Shown here piece by piece: positions 10,912 through 21,716 of a DNA stretch of 64,000 bases. The notes beneath the pieces were generated by a model. The model was not told the DNA's origin, did no database searches, and saw only the letters and a program-made list of their open reading frames with translations. Source of the stretch: Actinomucor elegans (lineage: Eukaryota > Mucoromycota > Mucoromycetes > Mucorales > Mucoraceae); the NCBI GenBank assembly GCA_026027325.1, contig JAMSLZ010000010.1, positions 1,054,001 through 1,118,000 of the forward strand, in the 5' to 3' direction. Position 1 is the stretch's first letter. Each line of letters opens with the position of its first letter. Position numbers and translations under genes: made by a program.

Positions 10912-13700
10912 ATGAGTACAAGTTTATTCCTACACAACAGTTCGACATTGTTTTGTAGAAATGCTGCAAGGAGATCTTACTTGAATTCAACTAACATATG
11001 GATATATAAACGTTGGAACTCGAAAAGTACTACCGAGGTAGATTCACTCTTTCTCGAAACTATATGGCGTATTGAAAAAAAAGACTTTGTAGAAACTTAA
11101 GAGTGCAAACCCAAGTAAATCAATCGATCTGACTGCGTTTCCAGCTGAAAACATTCGAAACTTCAGTATTATTGCTCATATCGGTAACATAGTTTCCTAT
11201 CTATACCGACAAGGAACCTAACATATCGTTCTTGTAGATCATGGGAAAAGTACTTTGGCTGACAGGTAAATCGGTTTGATCACATACTGCCTTATGAATC
11301 TAACCCATTGAATAGACTACTGGAACTGACAAACACGATATCTAAAACTGGATCAAATAAACAAGTGCTGGACAAGTTAAAAGTCGAAAGAGAACGTGGT
11401 ATCACTGTCAAAGCTCAAGTAAAAAAACTTGATTTGTAGTAATCTATATATATTTATTCACCTTCCTTTTTTTTTGCAGACTGTATCCATGTTTTACAAC
11501 TACAAAGGCACCGATTACCTATTGAACTTGATCGATACACCCGTAAGGAAACCGCCGCTTGCACCATCGAGCAATTCACCTAATGTAAATTGATAGGGTC
11601 ACGTCGATTTTAGTTATGAAGTGTCGAGATCTTTAGCTGCATGTCAGGGCACATTGCTACTTGTTGATGCAGCGCAAGGTATCCAAGCGCAAACAGTAGC
11701 CAACTTTTATTTAGCATTTGGAGAAGGATTAGAAATTATACCCGTTTTAAACAAGGTACACCTTAGTTAGTCTTTGTAGGGATTATACAGACTAAACAAT
11801 GACTTAGATTGATCTTCCCGGCGCTGAACACGAGCGCGTGCTAAAGCAAATCAATAGCGCATTCGAGTTAGATACAGCTGATATCTTGCAAATATCTGCA
11901 AAATCCGGCATCAATATCGATCAAGTCTTGCCCAGTGTCATTGAAAAGATTCCACCGCCTGTAGCATCCAGAGACAAACCTTTTAGAGCCTTGTTGTTTG
12001 ATTCTTGGTATGACAAGTACGTTGGTGTTGTGTGTATGTTGGGTATGAAAGATGGTGTATTGAGAAAAGGCGATAAGGTCGTATCTGCTTATTCGGATAC
12101 CAAGTATGAAATCACGGAAGTCGGTATCATGCATCCTGAACAAGTACCAACGGGCTATCTGTAAGTTTCAAGTGATTTATTTAACCCACCGTAGCTAATG
12201 TAGATTATAGGCATGCTGGCCAAGTAGGTTATATCGTATGTGGTATGAAAAGTGCTTCAGAAGCCCATATTGGTGATACGTTTCATCATCTAGGCCAAAC
12301 TGTCGAGATTTTACCAGGTTTTCAACCTGCACAATCCATGGTGTTTGCTGGTATTTTTCCTGTAGATACAAACGACTTCCGTAAACTAGATGATAATATC
12401 AAGAAGCTCACGTTGAACGATGCAAGCGTTACTGTACACAAAGAAACCAGTCATGCCTTGGGTCAAGGTTGGCGTTTAGGTTTTTTGGGTACTTTGCATA
12501 TGGATGTGTTTAGACAGAGATTGGAAAATGTGAGCTTATACTTGTTTATTTTTCTTTATTGATGTATCTAATGCTATAGTTATAGGAATATGATGCCAAT
12601 ATCATTGTCACACAGCCTACAGTGCCTTATAAAGGTACATACACTTGAAATATACAGTTTACTCTTATTAACCATATTTTTCGCTAGTTGTATATAAAGA
12701 TGGAACATCCAAGCTGGTAAGAAATCCAGCAGATTTTCCTGATCTAGAAGAAAGATCATTCAAGGTAGCTAAACTACAAGAACCTATGGTTCTGGCTACT
12801 TTGATCTTCCCTGATGTAGGTATTACATGTAGTTTAAGTCTTTTTTTTTTTACTCATCTTCTTGTAGGAATATATGGGTAAACTGATCGAGCTTTGTGGG
12901 GTAAAAAAAAAAAAAAAATACTATACTCTTCTTGTTCCATTGTTATTAAATCCTCTATTTTACAGTCTAGAAGAGGCGAGCAGCTAGAATACGTCTATGT
13001 AGATGAGACTCGCGTGATGATGAAATATAGAATGCCTCTTGCTGAGGTCGTAACTGATTTCTATGATGAATTGAAAAGTAGATCTTCAGGTTATGCTTCT
13101 TTTGATTATGAGGAAGGCGGATATGAAGAAAGTGATCTAGTCAAGGTTATATCCATAATATTAATGCACAAAACAGATACTGATCGTTGCAGTTTAGATG
13201 AATGTTCTTTTAAACTCGAAGCCTGTCGATGCATTATCTGTTATTCTTCATCGTAGCCAAGTGGACATTGTCGGACGTGACTGGGTCAAACGATTGAAAG
13301 ATGTGATACAAAGACAATTGTTTGATGTGTCTATCCAAACTGCTCTAGGCACCAAAATTATTGCTCGAGAAACGTGAGTACTAGGGTAGTATATTTGTAT
13401 AATTGCTAACTCTTTTCATTTAGTGTTCGAGCAATGCGTAAAAACGTCACAGCTAAATGTGTAAGTGTTTATTAACTTGTAGAATCAAAGCAAAAAACTA
13501 ACCCAATGCTATCCAGTATGGTGGTGATGTCTCGAGAAAAATGAAATTACTGCAAAAGCAAAAGGAAGGAAAGAAGAGAATGAAAATGATTGGTAACCAT
13601 AATATAGTACCGCGTGAAGCGTTAGTCACTGACTCTTCAAATAGGTAACGTTGAACTGCCTCAAAAAGCTTTCTACGACTTTATGGATAAAAGCAAGTGA
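10912..13700 (+). CDS. GUF1: Mitochondrial translation factor GUF1 (EF4/LepA GTPase)
   Basis: Ribosome-associated GTPase that promotes back-translocation and supports mitochondrial translation. Sixteen exons join to 658 aa (yeast Guf1 is of similar size): 10912-11037, 11093-11183, 11238-11265, 11316-11418, 11480-11542, 11597-11755, 11808-12160, 12211-12539, 12586-12634, 12688-12815, 12868-12900, 12966-13145, 13198-13373, 13434-13460, 13517-13592, 13645-13700. The first ~40 residues are Arg/Ser-rich and fit a mitochondrial presequence. G motifs: [34 protein letters not shown] and NKID. The C-terminal LepA block is present (SDLVK...[32 protein letters not shown]). One intron has an unusual GTTATA donor (13146). 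It converges on FAD synthetase across the LINE. Confidence 0.94.
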
Positions 13701-13867
13701 ACTTGATTTCAATGATGGTCAAAAGATTGTAGATTAATTAAACTGTTTATATTATTTGCTCAATGTGATGTGCTTTATTACATATTGCTGTATGCATCTG
13801 ACTCCAAGAATTCTGTATGAGAGATCGATTTAATTATAGTGTATTGTGCATTCTATTATGGGCTTGA
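13701..13867. other. GUF1 3' flank up to the LINE insertion
   Basis: Short AT-rich spacer holding the GUF1 3' untranslated region. The LINE starts 13 bp later. Confidence 0.5.
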
Positions 13868-13880
13868 AGCTATACATTAC
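13868..13880. repeat. LINE target-site duplication, left copy
   Basis: The 13-mer AGCTATACATTAC abuts the poly(T) (sense poly(A)) end of the element and is repeated perfectly at 19592-19604. Confidence 0.93.
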
Positions 13881-14021
13881 TTTTTTTTTTTTATGGAGGC
13901 AAAGCTCATGTTTATTAGGTGACGAATAAATCAAGCCACAGTGATTGTTTTTGGTTTTTAAATTTTTTTTTTTTTCTATGTAAAAGGGTTTGTTTTATAC
14001 GAATGGGGTTAGTCAACAAGG

Positions 14022-17000
14022 TTAGATATGAAAATGTGGAAGCGGTAGCGGAGAAAGGCCTTGTTGTATTAGATGTTCTTGTGAGGAACGTGAAATAAGA
14101 GAGGAGACTTGGGAAAAAGCTGACAAAGGGAGAAATGGTACATCTGAGTATATCAGTGACCAGTGACAACGCCATATACCAAGTAGACAGGCACCGATAA
14201 TAGCACCAGGATCTAGTTGAACTACATGAGGGAGAAGGGGAGGGAATTCAAGGCGAAGAAGAGCTGCTGCAATATTATTCAATGAAAAAAAAGGCGTTCC
14301 AAAGTATTGGTACCAACAAGTAGCCCAAACTTCCAGTTTCATGGGACAGGCAAAGAGGAAGTGATCAAATGTGTCCTCAGACTCAAGGCAAATCGGGCAA
14401 GAAGCAGACACAAAATAGCTTGGGCTAATGCGATGCAGCAATGAACGATAGGGAAGCATTCTGTGTAGTAAACGATACCAAACATTCCGGCATGTTGAAA
14501 CTAAAGGTAAATGCCAAAAGCGAGACCAAGCTGAGGAAACCAAATGTGGGTGACGCTTAGGAGAAGGAGGCAGACAGAGAGCTCGGTAGGCTCTGGATGT
14601 AAGGCCTCGAGAAGTAGGTGGGTCAATTAGTGATAGCGCGGATAGTAGTGGAGTAGCGTCAATACGTGAGTGCAGTACTGAAAGGAAAGGATGGGGACCA
14701 ATTGGGGCGTAAACGGGTGGGATGAAGGCTCTGGCAAAGAAGGGGTGAAGGGCCAGTTGATTAGATCGGATTAGTTCGAGAAAACGTTTGGCAAGTTGAG
14801 GATGGACAGTGATTTCACTAGGGCGTTTATGTCTTAGACTGAGCTTGTCGATATCGAATATATAAACTTCAGAACAACGAAGATTTTTAAGCGTTCGAGA
14901 TAGGTTGACTTGTGGATTATCCAAAAACACGGCGGAGAGAGGCAAACTTAAACAGGTATGGGCACTAACTACCACATGCTGGAAATGATGTGGTATACGA
15001 TCAACGGCGGAGAAGAGCAATGATAGAGAGCTTTGTGGATCACGTAGCCTTGGGGGTCTGAGATCACTAAAAACAAAAGCTAAGCGACTATCAAACTTTG
15101 ACCAATCAAGTGAATCAAAGGAGCCATCGTTGGATAGGTGATGGATTAAAAATTGCGTTATCCGAGGAAGAATAATGGAGTTTGCAATAGCAGGACAAGA
15201 CCAATTTGAAGAGGCAAATTCACCACTTAATGATAGCTGGAGTAGAGGAAGTATCCAACGAAGCTGTAACGCGCCTTGTTGAATTTGAGGATCAAGTACT
15301 CCTAGGCCACCTTTAGAGCGTGGCTGGCACATTGATGCAATACCAATCCGTGGAAACATGCGGTAAGAGAGAAAGGATGACATGATAGACTTGAGTTTGG
15401 AGAAGAATGACAGAGGAACGGAAGTAACACGTATTACATGCCATAACTTGGATAAGATGAGCGTGTTGAGAATGGTGACTCGTCCACGGATAGATAAAGA
15501 CCTTTGAGAATGAATATTGCATGCATCTCGTATTTTATCTAAAAGAGCATTGAGGTACGAGTCTCTTTGTTTGGTTGATGAATATAGCGGAAATCCTAGG
15601 TATGTAAGAGGACCAGCAGCTGTGCAATCATGCCATTGATCTATACTATGGGATAGCAGTGGAGAGCTCCAGAGAGACGAGTTTAGAATAGGCTTGCCAG
15701 AAAGAGAAAGAGCTTGAGTCTTGTGTAGGTTAACTTGGGCGTTAGAGGCCCGTGAGTATCTATGCAAATGGGATTGAAGGACTTCCAGATCTAAAGGATC
15801 ATTGAGGAGGCAAATAACATCATCTGCATAAGCCAAAAGTTTAACATCCTCTGGGGGATCCGGGGTGTTAACCAATGGGTACCGAGGGGCTGAAGGTAGT
15901 GAGAATCCAGAGAAAGAAGGGTCAGCCAAAATGCCGCGTAAAAAAGGCTCAAATGCCAGATTAAACAACACTGGTGAGATGGGGTCCCCTTGGCGTAGTC
16001 CTCTTAGTTGAGGAACCGGATCAGATAGAAAACCATTGACATTCAACCTTAGTGAGGTACCAAAGAATAAACCCAAGAGGCTATCTACTAGAGTAGATGG
16101 AAAACCAAAACGTAGTAGTACCTGTTCCAAATACTTTGGGTGGACACGATCATATGCTTTCTCTTGATCCAATAGAAGTCCAATGGCTGAGGATCTAGTA
16201 TTTCGAGCATGTTCCATAACTAATTTCATTAGAAGGCCATTATCAGCAATAAAGCGCCCTCGAACAAAGCCTGTTTGATAGGGGTTGATTAGTGACTCCA
16301 CGCAACTAGTAACTCTAGTGTTGAGGATTCTAGTGAAAACCTTAGCGTCAGTATTGATAAGAGAAATAGGACGATAGTTCCGAAGATCTGATAAAGTGCC
16401 TTTCTTTGGTAATAACGAAACACATGTAACCTGCCAAGATGGGGGGAAAATTCCATAGGCAAGTGCATCATTGAAGACTGCAAGAGTTATTTCACGACAG
16501 TTAGGATGATTGATGATCAGTTGAAGTATTTCATATGGTAGACCATCTTCACCAGGACTACTTTTTGATGGGCATCGTGCGACACCTTCGAGTAAGTCAT
16601 CAAAGGTGATAGGAGCTTTAAGAAAGGTCTGGTCTTCAGATGACAAGCATAATGAATCCGGTATATTTTCCAGTAAGTCATCAATAGCAGATTGATCGAT
16701 ATCATCGGGGGAGTATAGTTTGCTGTAAAAGGTTGAGGCGGCATCTAACATATCTTCTTTAGAAGTACTCAAAGCACCAGTTTGAGGATGAATCAGTGGA
16801 GGAATGAGATGGTGAATTGATCTTTGTTGAACTGTCCGTTTTAGATATCCAGCCGAGATCTCACCCAGCTCACGCCAGCGGAGACCAGCTCTAAGAGCAA
16901 GAGTTTCAGCATGATACTGTTGTATTGAGGCCAATTGTTCTTCAACCACCTGGAGTAACGGCTGAATATCTTTGATACGATCCGGGGAGCAGGTAAGTTG

Positions 17001-18104
17001 AGATAATAATCCCTTATGTTTCAAGTGAAGCAGTTTTTCGGCACGAGCAAGTGTGTAGGCTTTCTTTCGTGAATAAGACTGTGCAGTATATTTGGTAGTA
17101 GCTTTTAAATCTTCCCATTTTAAGGTTGTAGGATAACCTGGTACAAAGCCAGCTATAGTTCGTGAAAGGGCAACATGTAGACGGTAACAAAAGGCAGGAT
17201 CAGAGGCTAGCTTAGGATGGGCACGCCAAAGTCCTTTACCGACTTTTTTGGTTGAATCCACCGTAATCTTTGGGAGAAGATGAAGACGAACTTGTACGAG
17301 AAGATGATCGGTCCAGGCTGGAGTAATATATGTTACCTGACTAGTTGTTCTAAATAAGGACAGGTCTTGTGAAAGAAAGATATAATCAATGCTAGATCGT
17401 TGGTTGCCTCGAATGAATGTTATTGGCGCTGATTCGTTATTAGGGGTCACTCCGTTGATAAAGGAGCCAGCTAGGTAATCTAGCCAAACTTTTGGTGCTT
17501 GAGTACGGCGGCCGCGAAGCGGTGGTGAATAGTTCAAGTCTCCCAGGAGGATGTGCCGGGAGGGGTTAATTGACAATAATGGTGACTCATTTAAATTAAG
17601 CATTATGTCTTTCAAAAAGGTGAATCTTTCTTGTGAGTTGGCAGGTGCATAGACCACTGTTACTGTTATTGATTCGAATAGTTCAGAACTATGACTGACA
17701 GTAGTAGTGATAACACGACCACAGTCACTATAATGGGTGTTGGAAAAGGATAAATCTGGAGAGAAAGAGACAATACCGCAGTGAGGAGACCAAATACTGT
17801 CAGACGCCTGAAATTGAGTATGGAATAAGGATTCTAGTTCAGGTGTTTTAGCATGCGTTTCCTGTAGTGCAAGGATATCGAAGTTTTTAGTACGGAGGTA
17901 ACGAATGAATTCCGCATTGGTAGTTGGGTCCGTTAATTTTGGACGCAGACTGCGACAATTAAGGGTTCCAATTCTGAAGGAAGTACCAGAGAGAGAGCTT
18001 GCATCAGAAGAGGATAGATTAGAAGAGGTAACCGGAGTAGAGGGGCGCATATCCGAAGATATACTTTCTGTATTAATATAAGCCGAGCGAGAATTTAAAT
18101 TCAT
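14022..18104 (-). CDS. LINE ORF2: AP-like endonuclease, reverse transcriptase, zf-RVT
   Basis: 1360 codons without a stop. The N-terminal endonuclease/exonuclease/phosphatase fold is visible as GTLNCRSL (~46), LALQETH (~80), LLGDLNYSP, SSIDYIFLS and WTDHLL. The reverse transcriptase follows: YRPISLINTDAKVF, LLLDQEKAYDRV, LRGLRQGDPISPVLFNLAFE, and the catalytic LLAYADDVICLL with YADD near residue 758. A C-terminal cysteine/histidine motif (CPICLESEDTFDHFLFACP, ~1240) matches the zf-RVT domain common in plant and fungal LINEs. No RNase H domain is obvious. It nicks the target and primes reverse transcription of the element RNA there. The start lies 13 nt after the ORF1 stop, so translation probably uses reinitiation. 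Confidence 0.95.
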   Translation of the reverse strand: MNLNSRSAYINTESISSDMRPSTPVTSSNLSSSDASSLSGTSFRIGTLNCRSLRPKLTDPTTNAEFIRYLRTKNFDILALQETHAKTPELESLFHTQFQASDSIWSPHCGIVSFSPDLSFSNTHYSDCGRVITTTVSHSSELFESITVTVVYAPANSQERFTFLKDIMLNLNESPLLSINPSRHILLGDLNYSPPLRGRRTQAPKVWLDYLAGSFINGVTPNNESAPITFIRGNQRSSIDYIFLSQDLSLFRTTSQVTYITPAWTDHLLVQVRLHLLPKITVDSTKKVGKGLWRAHPKLASDPAFCYRLHVALSRTIAGFVPGYPTTLKWEDLKATTKYTAQSYSRKKAYTLARAEKLLHLKHKGLLSQLTCSPDRIKDIQPLLQVVEEQLASIQQYHAETLALRAGLRWRELGEISAGYLKRTVQQRSIHHLIPPLIHPQTGALSTSKEDMLDAASTFYSKLYSPDDIDQSAIDDLLENIPDSLCLSSEDQTFLKAPITFDDLLEGVARCPSKSSPGEDGLPYEILQLIINHPNCREITLAVFNDALAYGIFPPSWQVTCVSLLPKKGTLSDLRNYRPISLINTDAKVFTRILNTRVTSCVESLINPYQTGFVRGRFIADNGLLMKLVMEHARNTRSSAIGLLLDQEKAYDRVHPKYLEQVLLRFGFPSTLVDSLLGLFFGTSLRLNVNGFLSDPVPQLRGLRQGDPISPVLFNLAFEPFLRGILADPSFSGFSLPSAPRYPLVNTPDPPEDVKLLAYADDVICLLNDPLDLEVLQSHLHRYSRASNAQVNLHKTQALSLSGKPILNSSLWSSPLLSHSIDQWHDCTAAGPLTYLGFPLYSSTKQRDSYLNALLDKIRDACNIHSQRSLSIRGRVTILNTLILSKLWHVIRVTSVPLSFFSKLKSIMSSFLSYRMFPRIGIASMCQPRSKGGLGVLDPQIQQGALQLRWILPLLQLSLSGEFASSNWSCPAIANSIILPRITQFLIHHLSNDGSFDSLDWSKFDSRLAFVFSDLRPPRLRDPQSSLSLLFSAVDRIPHHFQHVVVSAHTCLSLPLSAVFLDNPQVNLSRTLKNLRCSEVYIFDIDKLSLRHKRPSEITVHPQLAKRFLELIRSNQLALHPFFARAFIPPVYAPIGPHPFLSVLHSRIDATPLLSALSLIDPPTSRGLTSRAYRALCLPPSPKRHPHLVSSAWSRFWHLPLVSTCRNVWYRLLHRMLPYRSLLHRISPSYFVSASCPICLESEDTFDHFLFACPMKLEVWATCWYQYFGTPFFSLNNIAAALLRLEFPPLLPHVVQLDPGAIIGACLLGIWRCHWSLIYSDVPFLPLSAFSQVSSLISRSSQEHLIQQGLSPLPLPHFHI

Positions 18105-18117
18105 GATATTATATGTC

Positions 18118-19566
18118 TTAAAGGTTGTTTAAACTCTGAGAGTTGCTTGTGCTCCCAGTATCCATCAGATCCATATCCGTATCAAGTCCCATATTTACAT
18201 GATCCTGCTCATTATTGACTAAAAGACTCTTGGTTATATTTTTAGGGTTTTTCAAGCAGTCTTTGTGGTTAGTCCGTTGGTGGCCGGATAAATTGCAATG
18301 TTTGCAAACTATAGGAGAGGGGTAGTTGGAGTATCCAGAATCATCCTTATAAATGTCTTCGTTTAGTAGTATATCTAATGATTGCTCAACAGGTGAAGTC
18401 GAATTGTTACTCTCATTATTCAATTTAGATTGAAGGCGTGTCCTACGGATAGATGTGGGCACATGCATGATTGAACAGGAAGTCTCTACGACTTTGTCAC
18501 CACTCAAACTTGGAGCAGTAGCCATAATGTCAACAGTTGGTGTAGTGATGGATGCTGCGGCATCCGCAGTAGGTGGGATAGTTGTAACGTCAATAACACC
18601 TTCTGTACTTTTGGATGGAGCTTTACGACTACGTTTATTCGAAGCACCAGCAGCAGGAGTGTTCCGACGAGGACAGAGACGAGAGATATGTCCAGACCCA
18701 TTGCAATTGTAGCAGATAATAGAGCTTAAACGCTTTTCACAATTAGCGAGAACATGATCTTGGTTATGACAGTATCGACAATAAGGATCCATAGAGGACC
18801 AATTAGCATATACAGTGGTCGCATCTGCGTAATCGTTGTTTCGCACGGAAGGACGAATTGAGAGTTGTGTAAACTGCCAATGTATTGTGTGCTGTAATTT
18901 AGGAATCAGGGAGCTACTACTATTCATGGAGCGTTGGTCAGGCGCCTCCAGAACAGCATAACCCCGACCAGTAAAGGTATCAGAGATACCTGAAATTAAC
19001 CCACAATCAACGACATGTCCATAGGGTGACAGGTTCCTAATCATATCAGCTTTCAATTCTGCCGCACCCCCATGTAAGCGGCCATATTGGCGAGGTAGGC
19101 CAGTAATGGAGATCTTCAAGATCTCGGAATCACTCGAAAGGGAAAAGAAGCCCCAAAATATCTTTTCGAACGATGGAAGTTTGAGGCCTTCAGTACAGAG
19201 CTTGTCGGCCATCACTGCTGATAAAAGGAATTCCGCAAATAAACGACGTCCATCGAGGCGAGGTTTCTCAGCCAAGCCCCAGAGGTGCTCATTCTTATTG
19301 CAAACAGCCGAAAACTCTTGAAAGAAGATCGTTTGGTTTTCGACATTCGTAATGTCAACAAAGACCGATTCCGGAATGGTGCCTTTCAGGAACGGGTTGG
19401 GTGTTGGGATCACAACAAGCCCAGATGAGGAAGTGTGATTAGACTCTACAATGGTTGAAGGACATAGTAGCGAGGTTTTGTTAATGTCGGTGGTTCGACA
19501 TACGTTAGCCCACGATCTCGGGGCTATAGGTTTGTGTGTTATTCCAGAAGTTGCCTTAGTGGGCAT
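18118..19566 (-). CDS. LINE ORF1: nucleic-acid-binding zinc-knuckle protein
   Basis: 482 aa. Residues ~150-210 look like a degenerate RRM (ISITGLP, then FTGRGYAVLEAP). Two classical CCHC zinc knuckles follow: CRYCHNQDHVLANC (~263-276) and CYNCNGSGHISRLC (~285-298). A third, looser one lies near the C-terminus (CKHCNLSGHQRTNHKDC). A low-complexity Ala/Thr/Ser-rich linker separates the second and third. Such proteins bind element RNA to form the retrotransposition particle. The start codon is only 25 nt from the 5' end of the element. Confidence 0.9.
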   Translation of the reverse strand: MPTKATSGITHKPIAPRSWANVCRTTDINKTSLLCPSTIVESNHTSSSGLVVIPTPNPFLKGTIPESVFVDITNVENQTIFFQEFSAVCNKNEHLWGLAEKPRLDGRRLFAEFLLSAVMADKLCTEGLKLPSFEKIFWGFFSLSSDSEILKISITGLPRQYGRLHGGAAELKADMIRNLSPYGHVVDCGLISGISDTFTGRGYAVLEAPDQRSMNSSSSLIPKLQHTIHWQFTQLSIRPSVRNNDYADATTVYANWSSMDPYCRYCHNQDHVLANCEKRLSSIICYNCNGSGHISRLCPRRNTPAAGASNKRSRKAPSKSTEGVIDVTTIPPTADAAASITTPTVDIMATAPSLSGDKVVETSCSIMHVPTSIRRTRLQSKLNNESNNSTSPVEQSLDILLNEDIYKDDSGYSNYPSPIVCKHCNLSGHQRTNHKDCLKNPKNITKSLLVNNEQDHVNMGLDTDMDLMDTGSTSNSQSLNNL

Positions 19567-19591
19567 ATTGGAGTAAGTGAAAAAAAAAGTG

Positions 19592-19604
19592 AGCTATACA
19601 TTAC
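19592..19604. repeat. LINE target-site duplication, right copy
   Basis: AGCTATACATTAC, identical to 13868-13880, directly outside the 5' end of the element. Confidence 0.93.
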
Positions 19605-20040
19605 AGATGATTTGATATAAAAACTCGAACTAAGATCATCCAATGAAATCCACGCTCTAGATCTTGACTAAACAATAAAACGCATACATAAATTTTGGGA
19701 TTTTGGAAAATCGCAAGAATCCAATCGAAGGCTTCTGTTTTCTAGTCCACCAAGATTAATATGGTGTTTTCAGCTTAGTTTGCTATCAGCGATCCAAGAA
19801 TATATGCTTGGATTCGAGCTTAAAGATGCATAATTCATTGCCAAGCATGTAACACTAACATGTATGAATGAATCCACCAAGAAATGTGTATGGCATTTAC
19901 AATATAGAACAGAAAACTTGCGTGATAATAGTATTAGATACTATACACGTACCTTGGAAATAGTTACACGGGTATAGGATCAATGACGTTTTAATGAAAT
20001 AAAAATCTATTATATATCTACAGTTTAAAGCAGTAATACA
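19605..20040. other. Intergenic between LINE and FAD synthetase 3' end
   Basis: AT-rich DNA with no supported gene. It is the original 3' flank between two convergent genes. Confidence 0.5.
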
Positions 20041-20995
20041 CTACTTTTTTGAAGAGCCAATTCTACCATCTCTTTCATGTAATTCATTCTCTAATTTACA
20101 AGCATGCTTATATCCATTTGGTTGACTGTCATCCTTTAAATCTGGATTTGGAAAGGTATTTTCCATGCTACCTAATGATGTGTAACTATACCTTATCCGT
20201 TAGAAAAATCCAGATAACAGAATGTGCTTGTCTTACCCTTCATCATAGAGTGAACAATAAGGTATACGTAATTGAAGCAAGAAATCCCAAATGTTCTTAT
20301 AACTCCAATCAATCACAGGATGAACACGCATAAAGTCTGGCCAACCTTGGTCTGTTTGATCAAAATGCGAAAGCTTGTCTATCAATACTATCAATTTCCA
20401 TTGTTCTGTTTTGGGTATACGAATCTTATATTTACCAGCATAAGGGTCCGTTCTTCGAATGCCTACAAAGATAGCTTTGGTCGATACCGAACTATCTAGA
20501 TAGTGCTGTAGCGCTTGCTTCATTGGCCCCGGGATATAAACGCATTTCAATTGATATCGTTGTACACATACTCTCACAAAGGCATCCACATGTGGAAAAG
20601 GATTGGGATAAGTAACAAATACGGTACGTATTGACTCTTGCCCATAACCCAGTCGAGACATGACGGCTGCAACTAAATGGAGCAATACAGTACAATCTTT
20701 ACCTCCATTAAACGAGAGTGCCAACGCTTCAAAACTACGTCAAGGCATTAGCTTCTCGGCAATTATACTGTCATTAGTACCTTTACCCATAGTCTCTGTA
20801 TGCTTTCTCAATTACTTCCAATGCCACCTTGACATTACGGCCAAGGGAATCATCTGCTTCGGCTAGTTGATAGACTGTTTGCTCAATATATTTAAAATCG
20901 TACCGTTGCGTCGTTTCCAGGTGAGGATCCATAGCCAAATGGGAGCAGCCATGGTTAAATGACTCTCTTGCTAAACTTGAAACAACTGGAGTCAT
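20041..20995 (-). CDS. FAD1: FAD synthetase (FMN adenylyltransferase, PAPS-reductase fold)
   Basis: Transfers AMP from ATP to FMN to make FAD. Three exons (20995-20787, 20734-20237, 20185-20041) give 283 aa, close to yeast Fad1. The PP-loop reads SFNGGKDCTVLLHL. Further family signatures are IRRTDPYAG, HPVIDWSYKNIWDFL and, across the last splice, SLYDEGYTSLGS. Two acceptor choices exist for exon 3; the one at 20186-20187 restores the GYTSLGS signature exactly and is preferred over one five nucleotides earlier. The tail after SMENTFPNP is short and polar and lacks the longer C-terminal part of some homologues. No targeting signal is obvious, so it is probably cytosolic. Confidence 0.9.
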
Positions 20996-21716
20996 TGTGT
21001 ATGTGTATATTACTGATTAGAAATGCGTGGAAGATAGTGGAAGTAGAACGAAAAAAAAAGGGGAGCATTGAATTTAACCAATGACACATGCTTTTTCCCA
21101 GCAAGCACAGATGTAATTAAATAGCCGATGACTGTCACACCGTCCTCCTTTGACGTATTGGCCATAGGAAAGAACAAGGCAAAAAAATCAGGCTATTTCT
21201 TTAATGAAATTGTCCAAGGGTTTTTATAATATCTTGTTAGACGCATCAAATCGCAGTAGGCTCTCCGCTATAGTAGTGCGTAGAAAAAAATCTCTGAATA
21301 TACTTTTTTTTTAGTTGTACATGTCTATGATAGCCTCAGGTAAATATGACTATAGGGCAAATAAAGAAGCATTCTATCGGGTCGCAATCAAAGTGATTAG
21401 ATGTATGGATGTATTTTCTAAAATTGCCCTATTTCCAACAACTTTAGATCCTTTGATCAATGGTCAAATGTTGCACTTAATTAGTACTTTTGCTCATAAT
21501 GTTACTATGTTTGTAAAAAAAAAAAAAAAAAAAAAAAAAGCCATCAGTTTGACTAATATAACTCTTTTTACATCGAAAAGTTTATATAATCTTCAATCGC
21601 CAAATAATGTACAATCCCTTCAAACTTTCAAAATTTAATGAAATAGTGGAAATACTTTATCGACGCCACGAATATGCAATTTATAATAGCATAAATGTTA
21701 CAATACAACAGTAGAT
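20996..21716. other. Intergenic between FAD1 and the HD-domain gene
   Basis: It holds the FAD1 upstream region and the 3' flank of the HD gene, with a 25-nt A tract at 21515-21539. The 107-codon open frame across the A tract encodes poly-Lys and is not supported as a gene. Confidence 0.5.

Larger units (their letters stand above)
13881..19591 (-). mobile_element. Full-length non-LTR (LINE) retrotransposon, both ORFs intact
   Basis: A 5.71-kb element on the minus strand bounded by a perfect 13-bp target-site duplication. Its 3' end is a 12-nt poly(A) tail (T run at 13881-13892). It has a very short 5' leader (25 nt), ORF1 (zinc-knuckle protein), a 13-nt spacer, ORF2 (endonuclease plus reverse transcriptase) and a ~130-nt 3' UTR with an A-rich block. 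No LTRs are present. The insertion separates the convergent 3' ends of GUF1 and FAD synthetase and breaks no gene. Uninterrupted ORFs plus an undiverged duplication point to a recent, possibly still mobile copy. Clade assignment is not possible by eye; the RT motifs resemble L1/Tx1-like elements. Confidence 0.95.

Noticed and set aside
15313..16744. Several 60-75 codon frames inside the LINE
   Set aside because: All lie inside the intact ORF2 in other frames and have shadow-type composition.
20188..20192. Alternative acceptor for FAD1 exon 3, five nucleotides upstream
   Set aside because: It would keep the frame with other residues but disrupt the conserved GYTSLGS signature, which the chosen acceptor restores exactly.
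21315..21638. 107-codon open frame spanning a 25-nt A tract
   Set aside because: Its middle is poly-Lys from the homopolymer, with no domain, no splice support and composition of AT-rich noise.
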